Below, in pieces: positions 25,709 through 35,506 of a stretch of 64,000 nucleotides of DNA. The notes beneath the pieces were generated by a model that saw nothing but the letters and a program-made list of their open reading frames with translations, had not been told where the DNA came from and made no database searches. Position numbers and translations under genes: made by a program. The DNA is from Pseudoalteromonas shioyasakiensis (GTDB taxonomy: Bacteria; Pseudomonadota; Gammaproteobacteria; Enterobacterales; Alteromonadaceae). Within the stretch, counting starts at the first letter, position 1, and each line of letters begins with the position of its first letter. The stretch spans positions 40,001 to 104,000 of the forward strand of contig NZ_CP077770.1 of the NCBI RefSeq assembly GCF_019134595.1, given 5' to 3'.

Positions 25709-25729
25709 AAAGAGGCAATTTGCCTCTTT
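25709..25729. terminator. Bidirectional terminator
   Basis: AAAGAGGCA pairs with TGCCTCTTT across a three-base loop. It lies between the small acidic protein and the convergent glutathione peroxidase gene. T-rich sequence follows on the plus strand. Confidence 0.75.
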
Positions 25730-25748
25730 ATTGCTTTTTTATGCTTTG

Positions 25749-26231
25749 TTATTTGCTCAGTGCAGCTGCGATGTCTGATTCGAGCTGTTCAGGCTTTGTA
25801 AGTGGCGCATATCGCTTAATGGCCTTGCCATCTTTACCAATTAAAAATTTGGTGAAGTTCCATTTTATTTTGCGGGTGATAAAACCTGGTAACTCTGATT
25901 TTAGGTATCTAAAAACAGGGTGAGCATGTTCGCCATTCACATCGACTTTGCTCATCATTAAAAAGCTAACGCCATAGTTAATTAGGCAGCCTTCTTTAAT
26001 TTCTTTTGCATCACCTGGTTCTTGTTTACCAAATTGGTTACAAGGAAAACCAATTATCACTAAGCCTTGCTCATGATACTTTTCATGCAGTGCTTGTAAG
26101 CCTTCATATTGTGGAGTGAAGCCACATTTACTTGCTGTATTTACAACAAGTACGACCTTGTTTTCAAAATCAGAAAAGTCAACGGTTTGGCCTTGTAGGC
26201 TGGTGGCTGAGAGTTGGTGAAATTCGCTCAT
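25749..26231 (-). CDS. Glutathione peroxidase family protein, Cys type
   Basis: A 160-residue thioredoxin-fold peroxidase. The peroxidatic Cys36 lies in VNTASKCGFTPQY, and GFPCNQFGKQEPG and KWNFTKFLIGKDG supply the Gln and Trp of the catalytic tetrad. Cys replaces the selenocysteine of animal enzymes. The second Cys in GFPCNQF is also typical. It reduces hydrogen or lipid peroxides with thioredoxin or glutathione in the cytoplasm. Length is standard. Confidence 0.95.
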   Translation of the reverse strand: MSEFHQLSATSLQGQTVDFSDFENKVVLVVNTASKCGFTPQYEGLQALHEKYHEQGLVIIGFPCNQFGKQEPGDAKEIKEGCLINYGVSFLMMSKVDVNGEHAHPVFRYLKSELPGFITRKIKWNFTKFLIGKDGKAIKRYAPLTKPEQLESDIAAALSK

Positions 26232-26338
26232 AATGATAACTTTTTTATTATTGTTGCATTGATTCTAACTTGCTTGGAGTTTTTCTAAAAGGGTAAATTT
26301 TAATCAGCGCTTTTCTTATTTGGTGTTAAGCATCGCAG

Positions 26339-26638
26339 CTAACTTAAAATTATAAATAATCCCATCCCTGCCAGTGTTGTGTAGTATATGTTATGTGTTT
26401 TATAAGCCACGATAACAGACACAACAGCAGCGCTTAGATAGGGGTTTTGCCACTCTAGATTTATTCCTTCGTCATTAATAAACACAATGGGCACCCAAAT
26501 TGCGGTGAGTACGGCAGGGGCGCTAAAACTTAAAAATTGCTGCATTTTCGGGCCGACTTTAAACGGTAATGCGCGGTGCAAAAATAAGTAACGTGTGAAG
26601 AAGGTGATACACGCCATTAATAAAATGGTGGTCATCAT
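26339..26638 (-). CDS. azlD: AzlD family branched-chain amino acid exporter subunit
   Basis: A 99-residue membrane protein with about four helices. TFFTRYLFLHRALPFKVGP and LSFSAPAVLTAIW are typical of AzlD. The start overlaps the azlC stop by four bases. AzlC and AzlD (YgaZH in E. coli) form an exporter for branched-chain amino acids and their analogues. Confidence 0.93.
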   Translation of the reverse strand: MMTTILLMACITFFTRYLFLHRALPFKVGPKMQQFLSFSAPAVLTAIWVPIVFINDEGINLEWQNPYLSAAVVSVIVAYKTHNIYYTTLAGMGLFIILS

Positions 26639-27354
26639 AGTGTATGCTCCTCTTTTGCTTGCCAGCGACTAATTAGATAACCCACTGTCATAGCGATAAG
26701 AGCTGCGGTGACAAGCCAAAGTTGAAAGCCCTGACTTTTTAATAGTGTTGCTACAACGCCTGCGGTGATCACTGTAGCCAGTGTCGCAATGTTCTTTACT
26801 CCCGGAATAACTAAAGCAATAAACGTGGCAGCGATGGCAAAATCAAGGCCAAGGTGTGTTAAATCGGGAAGTAAGCTTCCTGCGACAATACCTAGTAAGG
26901 TCCAGATATTCCAGGCAATATAAAAACTAAAGCCGGCACTGAGTGCGTAAATAAGGCGAACTTTTGTGCGGTAGGCTTTGTGATGATGCGAAAAAGCAAA
27001 TAATTCATCGGTTAGCACAAAACTCACTGGCAGTCGCCAACGAAAGGGTTGGTCAATGACTTTGTGGCGAATAGCTAAACCATATAAAAAGTGCCGTGAG
27101 CTAATAATGAGTGTGGTAAATAAGATAGTTAAAAGCGGCGTGTTGCCGGCCATTAATTCAATTGCAACGAGCTGTGCTGAACCTGCAAATACCAATAACG
27201 ACATCGCTTGTGTTTCTAAAGCACTGAAGCCATTTTGAACTGCTAACGAGCCACATAAAATTCCCCAAGGTAACACCGCGAGGCATAAGGGGAGCATGTC
27301 GAAAAATCCTTTTAGCAAGGCTCTTATTGTTGATTTATGCATCTTATCGCTCAT
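26635..27354 (-). CDS. azlC: AzlC family amino acid exporter subunit
   Basis: A 239-residue inner-membrane protein with seven to eight helices. LPLCLAVLPWGILCGSLAV, LVFAGSAQLVA and SSRHFLYGLA are the AzlC/YgaZ hallmarks. It is the first gene of an azlCD pair. No lrp-type regulator adjoins it, and substrate specificity is inferred from the family only. Confidence 0.94.
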   Translation of the reverse strand: MSDKMHKSTIRALLKGFFDMLPLCLAVLPWGILCGSLAVQNGFSALETQAMSLLVFAGSAQLVAIELMAGNTPLLTILFTTLIISSRHFLYGLAIRHKVIDQPFRWRLPVSFVLTDELFAFSHHHKAYRTKVRLIYALSAGFSFYIAWNIWTLLGIVAGSLLPDLTHLGLDFAIAATFIALVIPGVKNIATLATVITAGVVATLLKSQGFQLWLVTAALIAMTVGYLISRWQAKEEHTL

Positions 27355-27494
27355 GTTTGTTGTTATGGCTCAGATCAAAACAGCTGAAATAGAGGTGTGT
27401 CAAAATAACTGAAGTTTGCAATAATGTATAGCCGAACCCGTTGTTGAAATTTCATATCTGCAAGTTATAAGCGTCTTTTAAAGGGAAAGTTACA

Positions 27495-28145
27495 ATGTCT
27501 AAAGTTAAAGTATGGGATGGCTTTATAAGAAGCTTCCATTGGTTATTAGTTGCGGCCATCGCAACACTCTATTTTAGTGCTGAAGAAGGTATGTTGGAGC
27601 TGCATTTTGCTGCAGGCTACTTCACTCTAGCGCTTATTATTACACGTCTTGTTTGGGGCCTTATTGGTAGTAAAACGGCAAAGCTCTCAGCGCTGATTCA
27701 TTCACCTGTTGCTGCAATTAAATCGTTTACAAGCAATGAACATAAGGCGGGTCACGGCGCGGCGGGTAGTTATATGGTGATAGCCTTCTTTGCGTTACTC
27801 ATTGTGCAGCTAACCTCTGGCTTAATGACTAGTGACGATATATTAACGGATGGCCCGCTGGTGGCGCATGTATCCTCAGATACCGTAGATTTTGCCGGTT
27901 GGTTACATCACTTAAACTTTGACATTTTGTTGTATGCCATTGTGTTGCATGTATTGGCGATTGTGATTTACCGCATTAAAGGAAAAAACTTAGTGAAGCC
28001 TATGCTAACGGGTAATAGTGAGCAAGTTGCGGTTACTGAGCCTGTTACTAAATCGCCGCTGATCGCTTTTGTTATTTTTGCAGTGTGCTTAGTGGTGCTA
28101 TTTACGACTTGGGGTGCAGAGCCGCTCAGCTATTTGCTTGGGTAG
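27495..28145 (+). CDS. Cytochrome b561-type di-haem membrane protein
   Basis: A 216-residue protein with four core helices and a fifth C-terminal one. KVWDGFIRSFHWLLV opens it as in prokaryotic cytochrome b561, and histidines in helices 1, 2 and 4 (FHW, LHFAAG, LHHLNFDILLYAIVLHVLAI quoted in part) are the expected haem ligands. It probably passes electrons between quinol and a periplasmic acceptor. The convergent cytochrome c' gene next door is the obvious partner, as in many Alteromonadales (memory). Confidence 0.92.
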   Translation: MSKVKVWDGFIRSFHWLLVAAIATLYFSAEEGMLELHFAAGYFTLALIITRLVWGLIGSKTAKLSALIHSPVAAIKSFTSNEHKAGHGAAGSYMVIAFFALLIVQLTSGLMTSDDILTDGPLVAHVSSDTVDFAGWLHHLNFDILLYAIVLHVLAIVIYRIKGKNLVKPMLTGNSEQVAVTEPVTKSPLIAFVIFAVCLVVLFTTWGAEPLSYLLG

Positions 28146-28161
28146 CAACTTCAAGACATGA

Positions 28162-28187
28162 AAAAAGGCGCTTTTTAGCGCCTTTTT
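28162..28187. terminator. Bidirectional terminator
   Basis: AAAAAGGCGCT pairs perfectly with AGCGCCTTTTT. Flanking A and T runs let it end both the b561 gene and the convergent cytochrome c' gene. Confidence 0.88.
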
Positions 28188-28202
28188 AGTTCAAATTTTT
28201 AA

Positions 28203-28655
28203 CTAGTCTTTGAAAGACTTGTGGCAATCTTTACAGCCTTTAGCCCATGCGCCAAATGCTTTGCCAATTACTTTTTTATCGCCGCTTTGTGCTGCAACTG
28301 CTAGCTCATCTGCATATTGTTGGAAAGCAACGGCTTTTTTCATAAAGGTTTCGTTGTCGCTCCACACAGCTGCAAGTGCAGATGTATCGCCTTTATCAGA
28401 GCCCGCTACGAAAGCTTCCCAAGGCATTTTAGATAATGCCGCTGCATTGTCGGCACGCTTTTGAAAGCGTTCTGCATCAAAAGGTACTTTTCCTTTTAGC
28501 ATATCGCCCATGTCACCAATTTGTACGCGGATCATTGAAAATGCTGCCTGACGGTACTCGATTGCATCGCTTGGCTCTTCAAATACAGAATTTGCTGATG
28601 CGCCTAGTGCCATTGTAGATAGCATTGCACCTAATACTAATTGTTTTAATTTCAT
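28203..28655 (-). CDS. Periplasmic cytochrome c' (class II)
   Basis: A 150-residue exported protein with signal peptide ending SANS. The single haem motif CKDCH lies at the extreme C-terminus (WAKGCKDCHKSFKD), as in class II cytochromes c' and c-556, and the rest is a four-helix bundle (IEYRQAAFSMIRVQIGDM, ALSKMPWEAF). It is a soluble electron carrier or NO-binding protein. It faces a cytochrome b561 gene, suggesting that b561 reduces it (inference). Confidence 0.93.
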   Translation of the reverse strand: MKLKQLVLGAMLSTMALGASANSVFEEPSDAIEYRQAAFSMIRVQIGDMGDMLKGKVPFDAERFQKRADNAAALSKMPWEAFVAGSDKGDTSALAAVWSDNETFMKKAVAFQQYADELAVAAQSGDKKVIGKAFGAWAKGCKDCHKSFKD

Positions 28656-28758
28656 TCCTTTTGCCCCTTAAGATGTCATAAAAATAAACTAACTGAGTTG
28701 TATCTTAGCTCAATATAATATTCAAGTGTATTGCGGTTAATCTTAACTTAAGTTTAAT

Positions 28759-29229
28759 TTAATCATTTATATCTATATCAGCGAAGATCATGCCGCGGCG
28801 CATGCTTCTTGTTGCTAAGAAAACCTCGCATAGTAAAGATAAAAATCCACATATCAACAGCGCCATAGCGGCCACAAAGCAGCTAGCAATTGTCACGCTT
28901 AAGTTGATCGATTGGATATGCGATAAAAATAGACACATAACCACAGCACATACTAATAAGGCACTGAGTACACTTAAACTAAATGCGATATGAATGCAGC
29001 GAGAGCGTTTCAACAGTGCCCTTAGCTCCGTTGTTAATGACTTATTGAAGTCTTCATCAGTACTGACTTTAAGTTTGCGTTCTAATTGTCTCGCTCGATC
29101 GGTAATACGCGCCAAGCGGTTGGAAAGCACGCCTAATGTTGCAGCAATACCGGTAATTAAAAAGACGGGCGCAACAGCTGTTTGAATTACTTTTGCCATG
29201 GTAAGAATGTTGATTACTTCTGAATTCAT
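28759..29229 (-). CDS. DUF2721 family membrane protein
   Basis: A 156-residue protein with three membrane segments (about 12-33, 75-100, 105-130). VAPVFLITGIAATLGVLSNRLARITDRARQLE, quoted here in its key part, is the DUF2721 signature: a helix followed by the N-R-L-A-R-I-x-D-R motif. The family is widespread in proteobacteria with no assigned function. The 244 bases upstream carry the promoters of this gene and of the divergent protease. Confidence 0.88.
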   Translation of the reverse strand: MNSEVINILTMAKVIQTAVAPVFLITGIAATLGVLSNRLARITDRARQLERKLKVSTDEDFNKSLTTELRALLKRSRCIHIAFSLSVLSALLVCAVVMCLFLSHIQSINLSVTIASCFVAAMALLICGFLSLLCEVFLATRSMRRGMIFADIDIND

Positions 29230-29473
29230 TTTTAAGACTCTATTTTATAAAACTCAACATAATGTTCATTTACAAATATTTACAACTGCTCTTTACCATG
29301 TAAAATCATTTATAAACAGTGGGTTGTAATTTATTGTGTGTTTCAGCTTCAAATAATTGTAATTGTTTTGTAACTGAAATGTTGTTCTTGTTTGTGTTTC
29401 CGTTTTATATTGGGGCTGAAACTTTGTTTCAATCACTATTTAGACGATAACATAACATATCCCAGGGGAACCC

Positions 29474-32400
29474 ATGTCTAATAATCTAATAAAAAGAACT
29501 GCAGTTGCTTTGGCTGTAACAAGTGCAATGTGCGCTAGTGCACAAGCCAACGACTTTTCTAAATATAATCTTGCCGGCAAAAAATTAATTAAAGCGAGCG
29601 CGGTAACTAAAAAAGAACAAAAAGTTCGCAGTGAAGCAACAAGTTGGCTTGTAAAACTTAATGCTCCAGCATCTATTAACGCAAAAACAATGGGTGCAGA
29701 TGTTGCGTCGATTCAAGCGCAAGCAAAAGTAGCGCAAGCAAGCGTAGAGCAAGCAATCAACAGCATGGACTTGCCTCTTCAAGTTGTGGCTAAAACTTCA
29801 ACGCTAGTCAGCTCAATTGTAGTAAATGGTAATAAGCAAGATGTTGCTAAGTTACTATCAAACTCTCAAGTTGAAGGTATTTACCCTGTATACGATTATG
29901 AATTGCATGTTGCTGACAGCGCTGACTATATTGAAGCAACTCCTTTAGTATCAAATGGTTTAGCGACAGGTGAAGGTGTTCGCGTTGCTGTGCTTGATAC
30001 AGGTATCGACTACACTCATACAGCCTTTGGTGGTGCGGGAACTGACGAAGCATATGCGGCAGCTATTGCTGATCCTGCTTCTGTAGATTGGCCTCAAGGT
30101 AAAGTATTAGGCGGTTATGATTACATCAATTATGACGATGATCCAATTGATGTAACAACTAACCATGGTACACACGTTTCTCACTCTGTTAATGGCATCG
30201 CGCCAAACGTAGATTTATTTGTTTACTCGGTATGTAATAGCGGTTGTCCTGGTCTTGCACAACTACTAGCACTTGAAAGTGCAATGGACCCTGATGGTAA
30301 TGGCGACATTAGTGATCGTGTTGATGTTATCAACATGTCTCTAGGTGGCGATTACGGTGATATTGCCAACGATGCAGTTGGCCTATTTATCAACCAAGCG
30401 GTTAAGCTTGGCACAAACGTTGTTATCTCTGCAGGTAATGATGGCGCTTACCCATTCATCGTCGGTGGTCCAAGTACTACAGAAAATGCTCTTTCAGTAG
30501 GTGCGATGACTCACCCTACAGGTGCAGAGTCAATTGGTAGCGGTACAATAAATGGCGAAGAAGCAATTGTGCAACCAGCAAGTTTTGGCCCACAAACAGC
30601 GTTTAGCTTCTCAAATGATGATATTGAGCTTGTTTACCCTGATGCAAATCAAACAGCATGTGAAGCGTTTGCTGATGACGTAGATTTTACTGGTAAAGGC
30701 GTTATCATCGACCGTGGTGCATGTGCATTTACAGTTAAAGTATTAGCAGCACAAGCTAAAGGCGCAGAGTTTGTTATTATTGCAAACAATAATGACGATG
30801 GCACGCCAGCACCTATGGGCGGTTCAGATCCTTCAGTAACTATCCCTTCTGTAGGTGTAACGTTTGCTGCAGGTACAGCGCTTAAAGCGGGCGGTACATT
30901 TAATCTAACAGTTGAACGTTTAGTTCTTTCTGGCGCGATTGCTGATTTCACATCGCGTGGTCCTTCAATGGGCGGTCTGTTAAAACCAGAAATTACAGCA
31001 CCAGGTGTAAACATCATGACTGCTCATCCTGGTCTTGGTGATGGTCTTACTGGCGCAACAGGTACTTCATTCTCGGGCCCAATTACTGCTGGTGCGGTGA
31101 GCTTATTAAAAGAAGCGCTGCCAGAGCGTAACGCGTTTGAAATTAAAGCGACGTTAATGAACACGGCAAACCTAAATGTAACTATGGAGCCGTTAGCGAT
31201 TAACCCAGACGCTGAGCTTGCACCAATTAGTTATATCGGTGCGGGTCTTGTTGATGTAAACAAAGCGGCTAACTTACCAGTTGCTGCATGGGCTGCAGAT
31301 ACTAAACAAGCAGCACTTTCGTTTGGTTTAGTAAACGCATCAGAAACCGTTGAGCTTACTAAAACAGTTCAAGTTAAGAACTTCTCTAACGAAGATAAAG
31401 TGTACACACTTTCTCTTGAGCAGCGTTATGCAGATGATGTTGAACGTGGTTCATTTGCACTTGACTACCCAGAGTCAATCACAGTGCCGGCAGGTCAAAC
31501 TATGTCATTTGACGTGACAGCGACGATTGACCCTGCAACATTACCTGAGTGGACATTAACCGATGATAACATCGGCTCACAAGATGCAACGGCTGATTTA
31601 ACTAACCTAGAGCTTGATGGTGCGTTAATTTTCTCTGATGGTAGCGATGAAGCATTCCACCTTGTTTATCACGTATTACCAAAAGCAAATGCAGCAATGA
31701 GCTTCATGCCTGTAATGACAGATAATGGTGTTGCTCATGAGTTAACAAATACAGGTGCGGTAGCACTTGAGCCAGTATTTGCTCCTACAGTGATGACTGA
31801 TGATGTTGATGAAGATCAACGCTTTGACTTAGTGGGTGCATCAATCGAAACATTCCAAGTGCCTACTGATATCTGTGATAGCGGTTATGTTACTTTGACT
31901 ACTCTTGTGATGAATGAGGGTATTACTCACTCTTACGTGGGTGGTTTCATGGCTGACTTCGACGTAGACCAAGATGGTACATACGATGTAACAGTACAAA
32001 ATGGTAAATTAGAATGGTTCTACGATGTTGAGCCAGGCACTGCAATTACCTTTACTCATGGTTATGGTAGCTCGTCAGGTAACCTTGATAATATTTACCA
32101 AATCATTGGTAATAACCATCTTACAATGCAAAGCTGTTTAGGTGCATTTGGTCTAACTGCTGATGATATTGGCCGCGCAACTGCAAATGTACGTTTCCGT
32201 ACAGAAGAAGAAACGTGGACACCAATTGCATCAGGTGAAGGCGATGTCGCGATGGGTACATATACATTTACAGACGCATCAAGTGACGTATATGCAGCTC
32301 TAGTTGATGAAGCTGGTGAAGTAGTTAGCTCATTAGAGCCAGGCGCTTCTGCAACATTGTTGAACGCTGGTGCAGACTTCATGATCTTATCTGACTCAGG

Positions 32401-33175
32401 TTCAAAAGCTTACGTAGCAACACCAAGCGAAGATGCTAACGTTGCGCCAGTTCTTGCTGATGCATCATTCTCTGTTGATGAAAACACGGCAGTAGATACT
32501 GTGATTGGCACATTAGAAGCAACATTTGGTGCTGAGCTTGCTAATCCAATCGCTGAATACATTGTAGTTAGCTCTACTTCTTCAGCTGTGTCAGTGACTG
32601 CTTCAGGTGACGTTGTTGTTATGAACAGCGACATGCTTGACTACGATGCTGGTATGATGAGCATTGAGCTTGAAGTTGTTGCTGCCGATTCTGCTGGCAA
32701 TATCTCTGAATCAGCGATGGTAACTGTTGAAGTTATGAACGTTGCTGACGAGCCAGAAGAAGTTAACCCAGTAATCGACGCTGAGCTTGGTGAGTTCTCT
32801 GTTCAGGAAAATGCAGCAGAAGGTACTGTAATTGGCACTGTGACTGCAACTGACCCTGATGCAGATCTAACTCCTATCGCAACATATGAAGTGACAGGTA
32901 GCGAGAGCATTAGCATCAGCGATGCGGGTGAGTTAATGGTTGCGGGTGCTATCGATTATGAGCAAACAACCTCTATCGAAGTATCAGTAACTGCAGTTGA
33001 CTCTGCAGGCAATATGTCTGAAGCGGTGATGATTACTATTGCAGTAACACAAGACCCGGCAGAAGATGTTGTAGCTGAAGAACCAGCGAAGAAGAAATCT
33101 TCTTCAGGTTCACTAGCATGGTTAACATTACTTGCTGCACCGTTCGCATTTATGCGTCGTCGTAAGCAAAAGTAA
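29474..33175 (+). CDS. Secreted S8 subtilisin-like protease with GlyGly-CTERM anchor
   Basis: A 1233-residue exported protease. A signal peptide (1-25) and an I9-like inhibitory propeptide (about 50-145) precede the catalytic domain with D175 (VLDTGID), H231 (NHGTH) and S532 (GTSFSGP). A protease-associated (PA) insert lies around 390-490. After a fibronectin-like region (about 600-980) come two cadherin-like repeats (about 995-1190; ENTAVDTVIGT and ENAAEGTVIGT). The C-terminus has SSSGSLAWLTLLAAPFAFMRRRK, a GlyGly-CTERM signal for rhombosortase processing and type II secretion. It probably degrades proteins outside the cell as part of a marine heterotroph's diet. Confidence 0.95.
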   Translation: MSNNLIKRTAVALAVTSAMCASAQANDFSKYNLAGKKLIKASAVTKKEQKVRSEATSWLVKLNAPASINAKTMGADVASIQAQAKVAQASVEQAINSMDLPLQVVAKTSTLVSSIVVNGNKQDVAKLLSNSQVEGIYPVYDYELHVADSADYIEATPLVSNGLATGEGVRVAVLDTGIDYTHTAFGGAGTDEAYAAAIADPASVDWPQGKVLGGYDYINYDDDPIDVTTNHGTHVSHSVNGIAPNVDLFVYSVCNSGCPGLAQLLALESAMDPDGNGDISDRVDVINMSLGGDYGDIANDAVGLFINQAVKLGTNVVISAGNDGAYPFIVGGPSTTENALSVGAMTHPTGAESIGSGTINGEEAIVQPASFGPQTAFSFSNDDIELVYPDANQTACEAFADDVDFTGKGVIIDRGACAFTVKVLAAQAKGAEFVIIANNNDDGTPAPMGGSDPSVTIPSVGVTFAAGTALKAGGTFNLTVERLVLSGAIADFTSRGPSMGGLLKPEITAPGVNIMTAHPGLGDGLTGATGTSFSGPITAGAVSLLKEALPERNAFEIKATLMNTANLNVTMEPLAINPDAELAPISYIGAGLVDVNKAANLPVAAWAADTKQAALSFGLVNASETVELTKTVQVKNFSNEDKVYTLSLEQRYADDVERGSFALDYPESITVPAGQTMSFDVTATIDPATLPEWTLTDDNIGSQDATADLTNLELDGALIFSDGSDEAFHLVYHVLPKANAAMSFMPVMTDNGVAHELTNTGAVALEPVFAPTVMTDDVDEDQRFDLVGASIETFQVPTDICDSGYVTLTTLVMNEGITHSYVGGFMADFDVDQDGTYDVTVQNGKLEWFYDVEPGTAITFTHGYGSSSGNLDNIYQIIGNNHLTMQSCLGAFGLTADDIGRATANVRFRTEEETWTPIASGEGDVAMGTYTFTDASSDVYAALVDEAGEVVSSLEPGASATLLNAGADFMILSDSGSKAYVATPSEDANVAPVLADASFSVDENTAVDTVIGTLEATFGAELANPIAEYIVVSSTSSAVSVTASGDVVVMNSDMLDYDAGMMSIELEVVAADSAGNISESAMVTVEVMNVADEPEEVNPVIDAELGEFSVQENAAEGTVIGTVTATDPDADLTPIATYEVTGSESISISDAGELMVAGAIDYEQTTSIEVSVTAVDSAGNMSEAVMITIAVTQDPAEDVVAEEPAKKKSSSGSLAWLTLLAAPFAFMRRRKQK

Positions 33176-33195
33176 TTACTTGATAAATAAGTAAT

Positions 33196-33220
33196 AAAAG
33201 GGAGCTACGGCTCCCTTTTT
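33196..33220 (+). terminator. Terminator of the S8 protease gene
   Basis: AAAAGGGAGC pairs with GCTCCCTTTT over a four-base loop and is followed by T, 21 bases after the stop. Confidence 0.88.
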
Positions 33221-33304
33221 ACATTGCTTCACAAAGGCTACTTATATATTGCAGTTTTTTTACTTATATTGGAGACAGAATAATAAAACAAATACAGGAA
33301 TCCC

Positions 33305-35470
33305 ATGAAAGTTGGCCATTCACTTTGCCTTGCGGCACTCTCTTTAGCTGCTTTATCAGCGTGTAATAAAGTCCCAGATAATAAAGAACAAGCCGTTATT
33401 ACAGAGCAAGTTCAGATTGCAGCACCCGTCGCCAAAAAAATACCTCATGAAATGACCATTCATGGTGACACACGTATCGATAACTACTATTGGATGCGTG
33501 ATGATGAACGCAAAGATGCCGCTGTTATTGCCCATTTGAATGCTGAAAATGCGTATGTTGAAAGCAAACTGGCACATACTCAAATGCTACAAAACACCCT
33601 GTTCGAAGAGCTTAAAGGGCGTATTGAGAAGGATGACGATACCGTACCGACAAAAAAAGGGGAATATTACTACTTCTCACAAACGCGCGGTGATGACGAA
33701 TACCCTGTTTATGTGCGCAGCAAAGATAGCCAAGGAGAAGATAAGCAGGTTATTTTAAATGTGAATGAGCTTGCTAAAAATCATGACTATTTTGCCGTAA
33801 CAGGTTTAGCTGTCAGCCCAAATGGCAATTTGCTGGCTTATGGTGAAGATACTGTGAGTCGTCGTATTTACACAATTAAAGTAAAAGATTTAACAACAGG
33901 TAAAATGCTCACAGAGAGCCTTGAAGGCACAGAAGGAGATGTAGTCTGGGCTAATGACAACAAAACCTTTTACTACATCAAAAAAGACTTACAGACGCTG
34001 TTAGGCTATCAAGTATATCGCCATACGTTAGGCACCCCACAAGCCGATGATGAACTCGTTTACGAAGAGAAAAACACCAGTTACTACACCGGTATTTATA
34101 AGAGCAAAGACCAACAGGAAATCTATATTAGTCATGGCAGCACCAGTGCGTCTGGCGTCTCGGTTATTGATGCTAATGATGTCAAAGCAATGCCAAAACG
34201 TTTTATTGAACGCGAGGCAGGGCTTGAATATGACATCAGTAAATTAGGCGATTGGTACTACGTCGTTACCAATTTAAATGCAGTTAACTTTCAACTTATG
34301 AAAGTGCACCGCGATAAGGCTCATGATAAAGCAAATTGGCAAACGCTAATTGCTGGTCGTGATAACGTAAAACTTGAAGGCATTGATTTATTTAACAATC
34401 ACTTGGTTTATGAAGAGCGAGAAATGGGGCAAACCCGAATCACTATTCGCGACCTTCGTAACCAACAAGAGCAAGTCGTTGCGTTTAATGATCCAACTTA
34501 TATGGTCTTTAGTTATGGTAATGGTGAGTTAGATAACCCTAGCTTACGTGTTTACTATTCAAGTATGACGACGCCAGGCAGCAGCTACGATATCAACCTA
34601 GAAAGTGGCGAAAAAACACTACTTAAACAGCGTAAAGTGTTAGGTGATTTTAATCCTGACAACTATGCCTCTGAGCGAGTTTATGTGACGGCTAGAGATG
34701 GTGTCGATGTTCCTGTGAGCCTTGTTTATCGTAAAGATAAGTTCAAAAAAGATGGCTCGAATCCGCTTATGCAATATGGTTATGGTTCGTATGGTGCGAC
34801 CATGGATCCGAGCTTTTCTAGTTCACGCTTAAGCTTACTTGATCGCGGTTTTGTGTTTGCGATTGCGCATATCCGTGGCTCACAAATGCTGGGTCGTCCT
34901 TGGTACGAAGACGGCAAGTTGCTGAAAAAACAAAACACCTTTAATGACTTTGTTGATGTGACTAAATCATTAGCCGCTCAAAAGTATGGTGATAAGGATA
35001 ATATTTTTGCTATGGGTGGCAGTGCAGGTGGCTTGCTAATGGGGGCTGTTGTGAATCAAGCGCCTGAACTTTATAAAGGGGTGATTGCTGCTGTGCCTTT
35101 TGTTGATGTGGTCACGACCATGCTAGATGCCAGCTTACCACTGACAACGAATGAGTATGACGAGTGGGGTAACCCGAACGATAAAGTCTATTATGATTAC
35201 ATGCTGTCATATTCGCCGTACGACCAAGTTAAGCAGCAGGCTTACCCAAATATGTTAGTCACTACCGGCTTACACGACTCTCAAGTTCAGTATTTTGAGC
35301 CTGCAAAATGGGTTGCTAAGTTACGTGATTATAAAACCGATGATAACCTTTTGCTGTTCAAAACCGACATGGAAGCAGGGCACGGCGGTGCTTCTGGGCG
35401 CTTTAAAAGCTTGCAAGATACCGCTTTATATTACGCCTTTATGCTCGATTTGGCGGGTATCGAAAAATAA
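33305..35470 (+). CDS. S9 prolyl oligopeptidase-family lipoprotein (oligopeptidase B-like)
   Basis: A 721-residue protein with lipobox ALSAC (Cys20), so it is membrane-anchored. The seven-bladed propeller (about 90-440) and the alpha/beta hydrolase domain (450-721) match oligopeptidase B/PtrB. S573 lies in GGSAGGLL, and the GYGSYGATMDPSFSS and GHGGASGR segments are typical of the family. It cleaves peptides after basic residues or proline. Cytoplasmic PtrB lacks a lipid anchor; this copy acts in the periplasm or at the outer membrane and could finish peptides released by the neighbouring protease. Confidence 0.93.
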   Translation: MKVGHSLCLAALSLAALSACNKVPDNKEQAVITEQVQIAAPVAKKIPHEMTIHGDTRIDNYYWMRDDERKDAAVIAHLNAENAYVESKLAHTQMLQNTLFEELKGRIEKDDDTVPTKKGEYYYFSQTRGDDEYPVYVRSKDSQGEDKQVILNVNELAKNHDYFAVTGLAVSPNGNLLAYGEDTVSRRIYTIKVKDLTTGKMLTESLEGTEGDVVWANDNKTFYYIKKDLQTLLGYQVYRHTLGTPQADDELVYEEKNTSYYTGIYKSKDQQEIYISHGSTSASGVSVIDANDVKAMPKRFIEREAGLEYDISKLGDWYYVVTNLNAVNFQLMKVHRDKAHDKANWQTLIAGRDNVKLEGIDLFNNHLVYEEREMGQTRITIRDLRNQQEQVVAFNDPTYMVFSYGNGELDNPSLRVYYSSMTTPGSSYDINLESGEKTLLKQRKVLGDFNPDNYASERVYVTARDGVDVPVSLVYRKDKFKKDGSNPLMQYGYGSYGATMDPSFSSSRLSLLDRGFVFAIAHIRGSQMLGRPWYEDGKLLKKQNTFNDFVDVTKSLAAQKYGDKDNIFAMGGSAGGLLMGAVVNQAPELYKGVIAAVPFVDVVTTMLDASLPLTTNEYDEWGNPNDKVYYDYMLSYSPYDQVKQQAYPNMLVTTGLHDSQVQYFEPAKWVAKLRDYKTDDNLLLFKTDMEAGHGGASGRFKSLQDTALYYAFMLDLAGIEK

Positions 35471-35478
35471 TAACAACA

Positions 35479-35506
35479 CAGGCATCCGTGATTAAGCGGA
35501 TGCCTG
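35479..35506. terminator. Convergent-gene hairpin
   Basis: A perfect ten-base stem (CAGGCATCCG/CGGATGCCTG) with an eight-base loop sits between the peptidase and the kinase and includes the kinase stop codon. It lacks a T run on either side, so Rho-independent function is uncertain. Confidence 0.5.
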
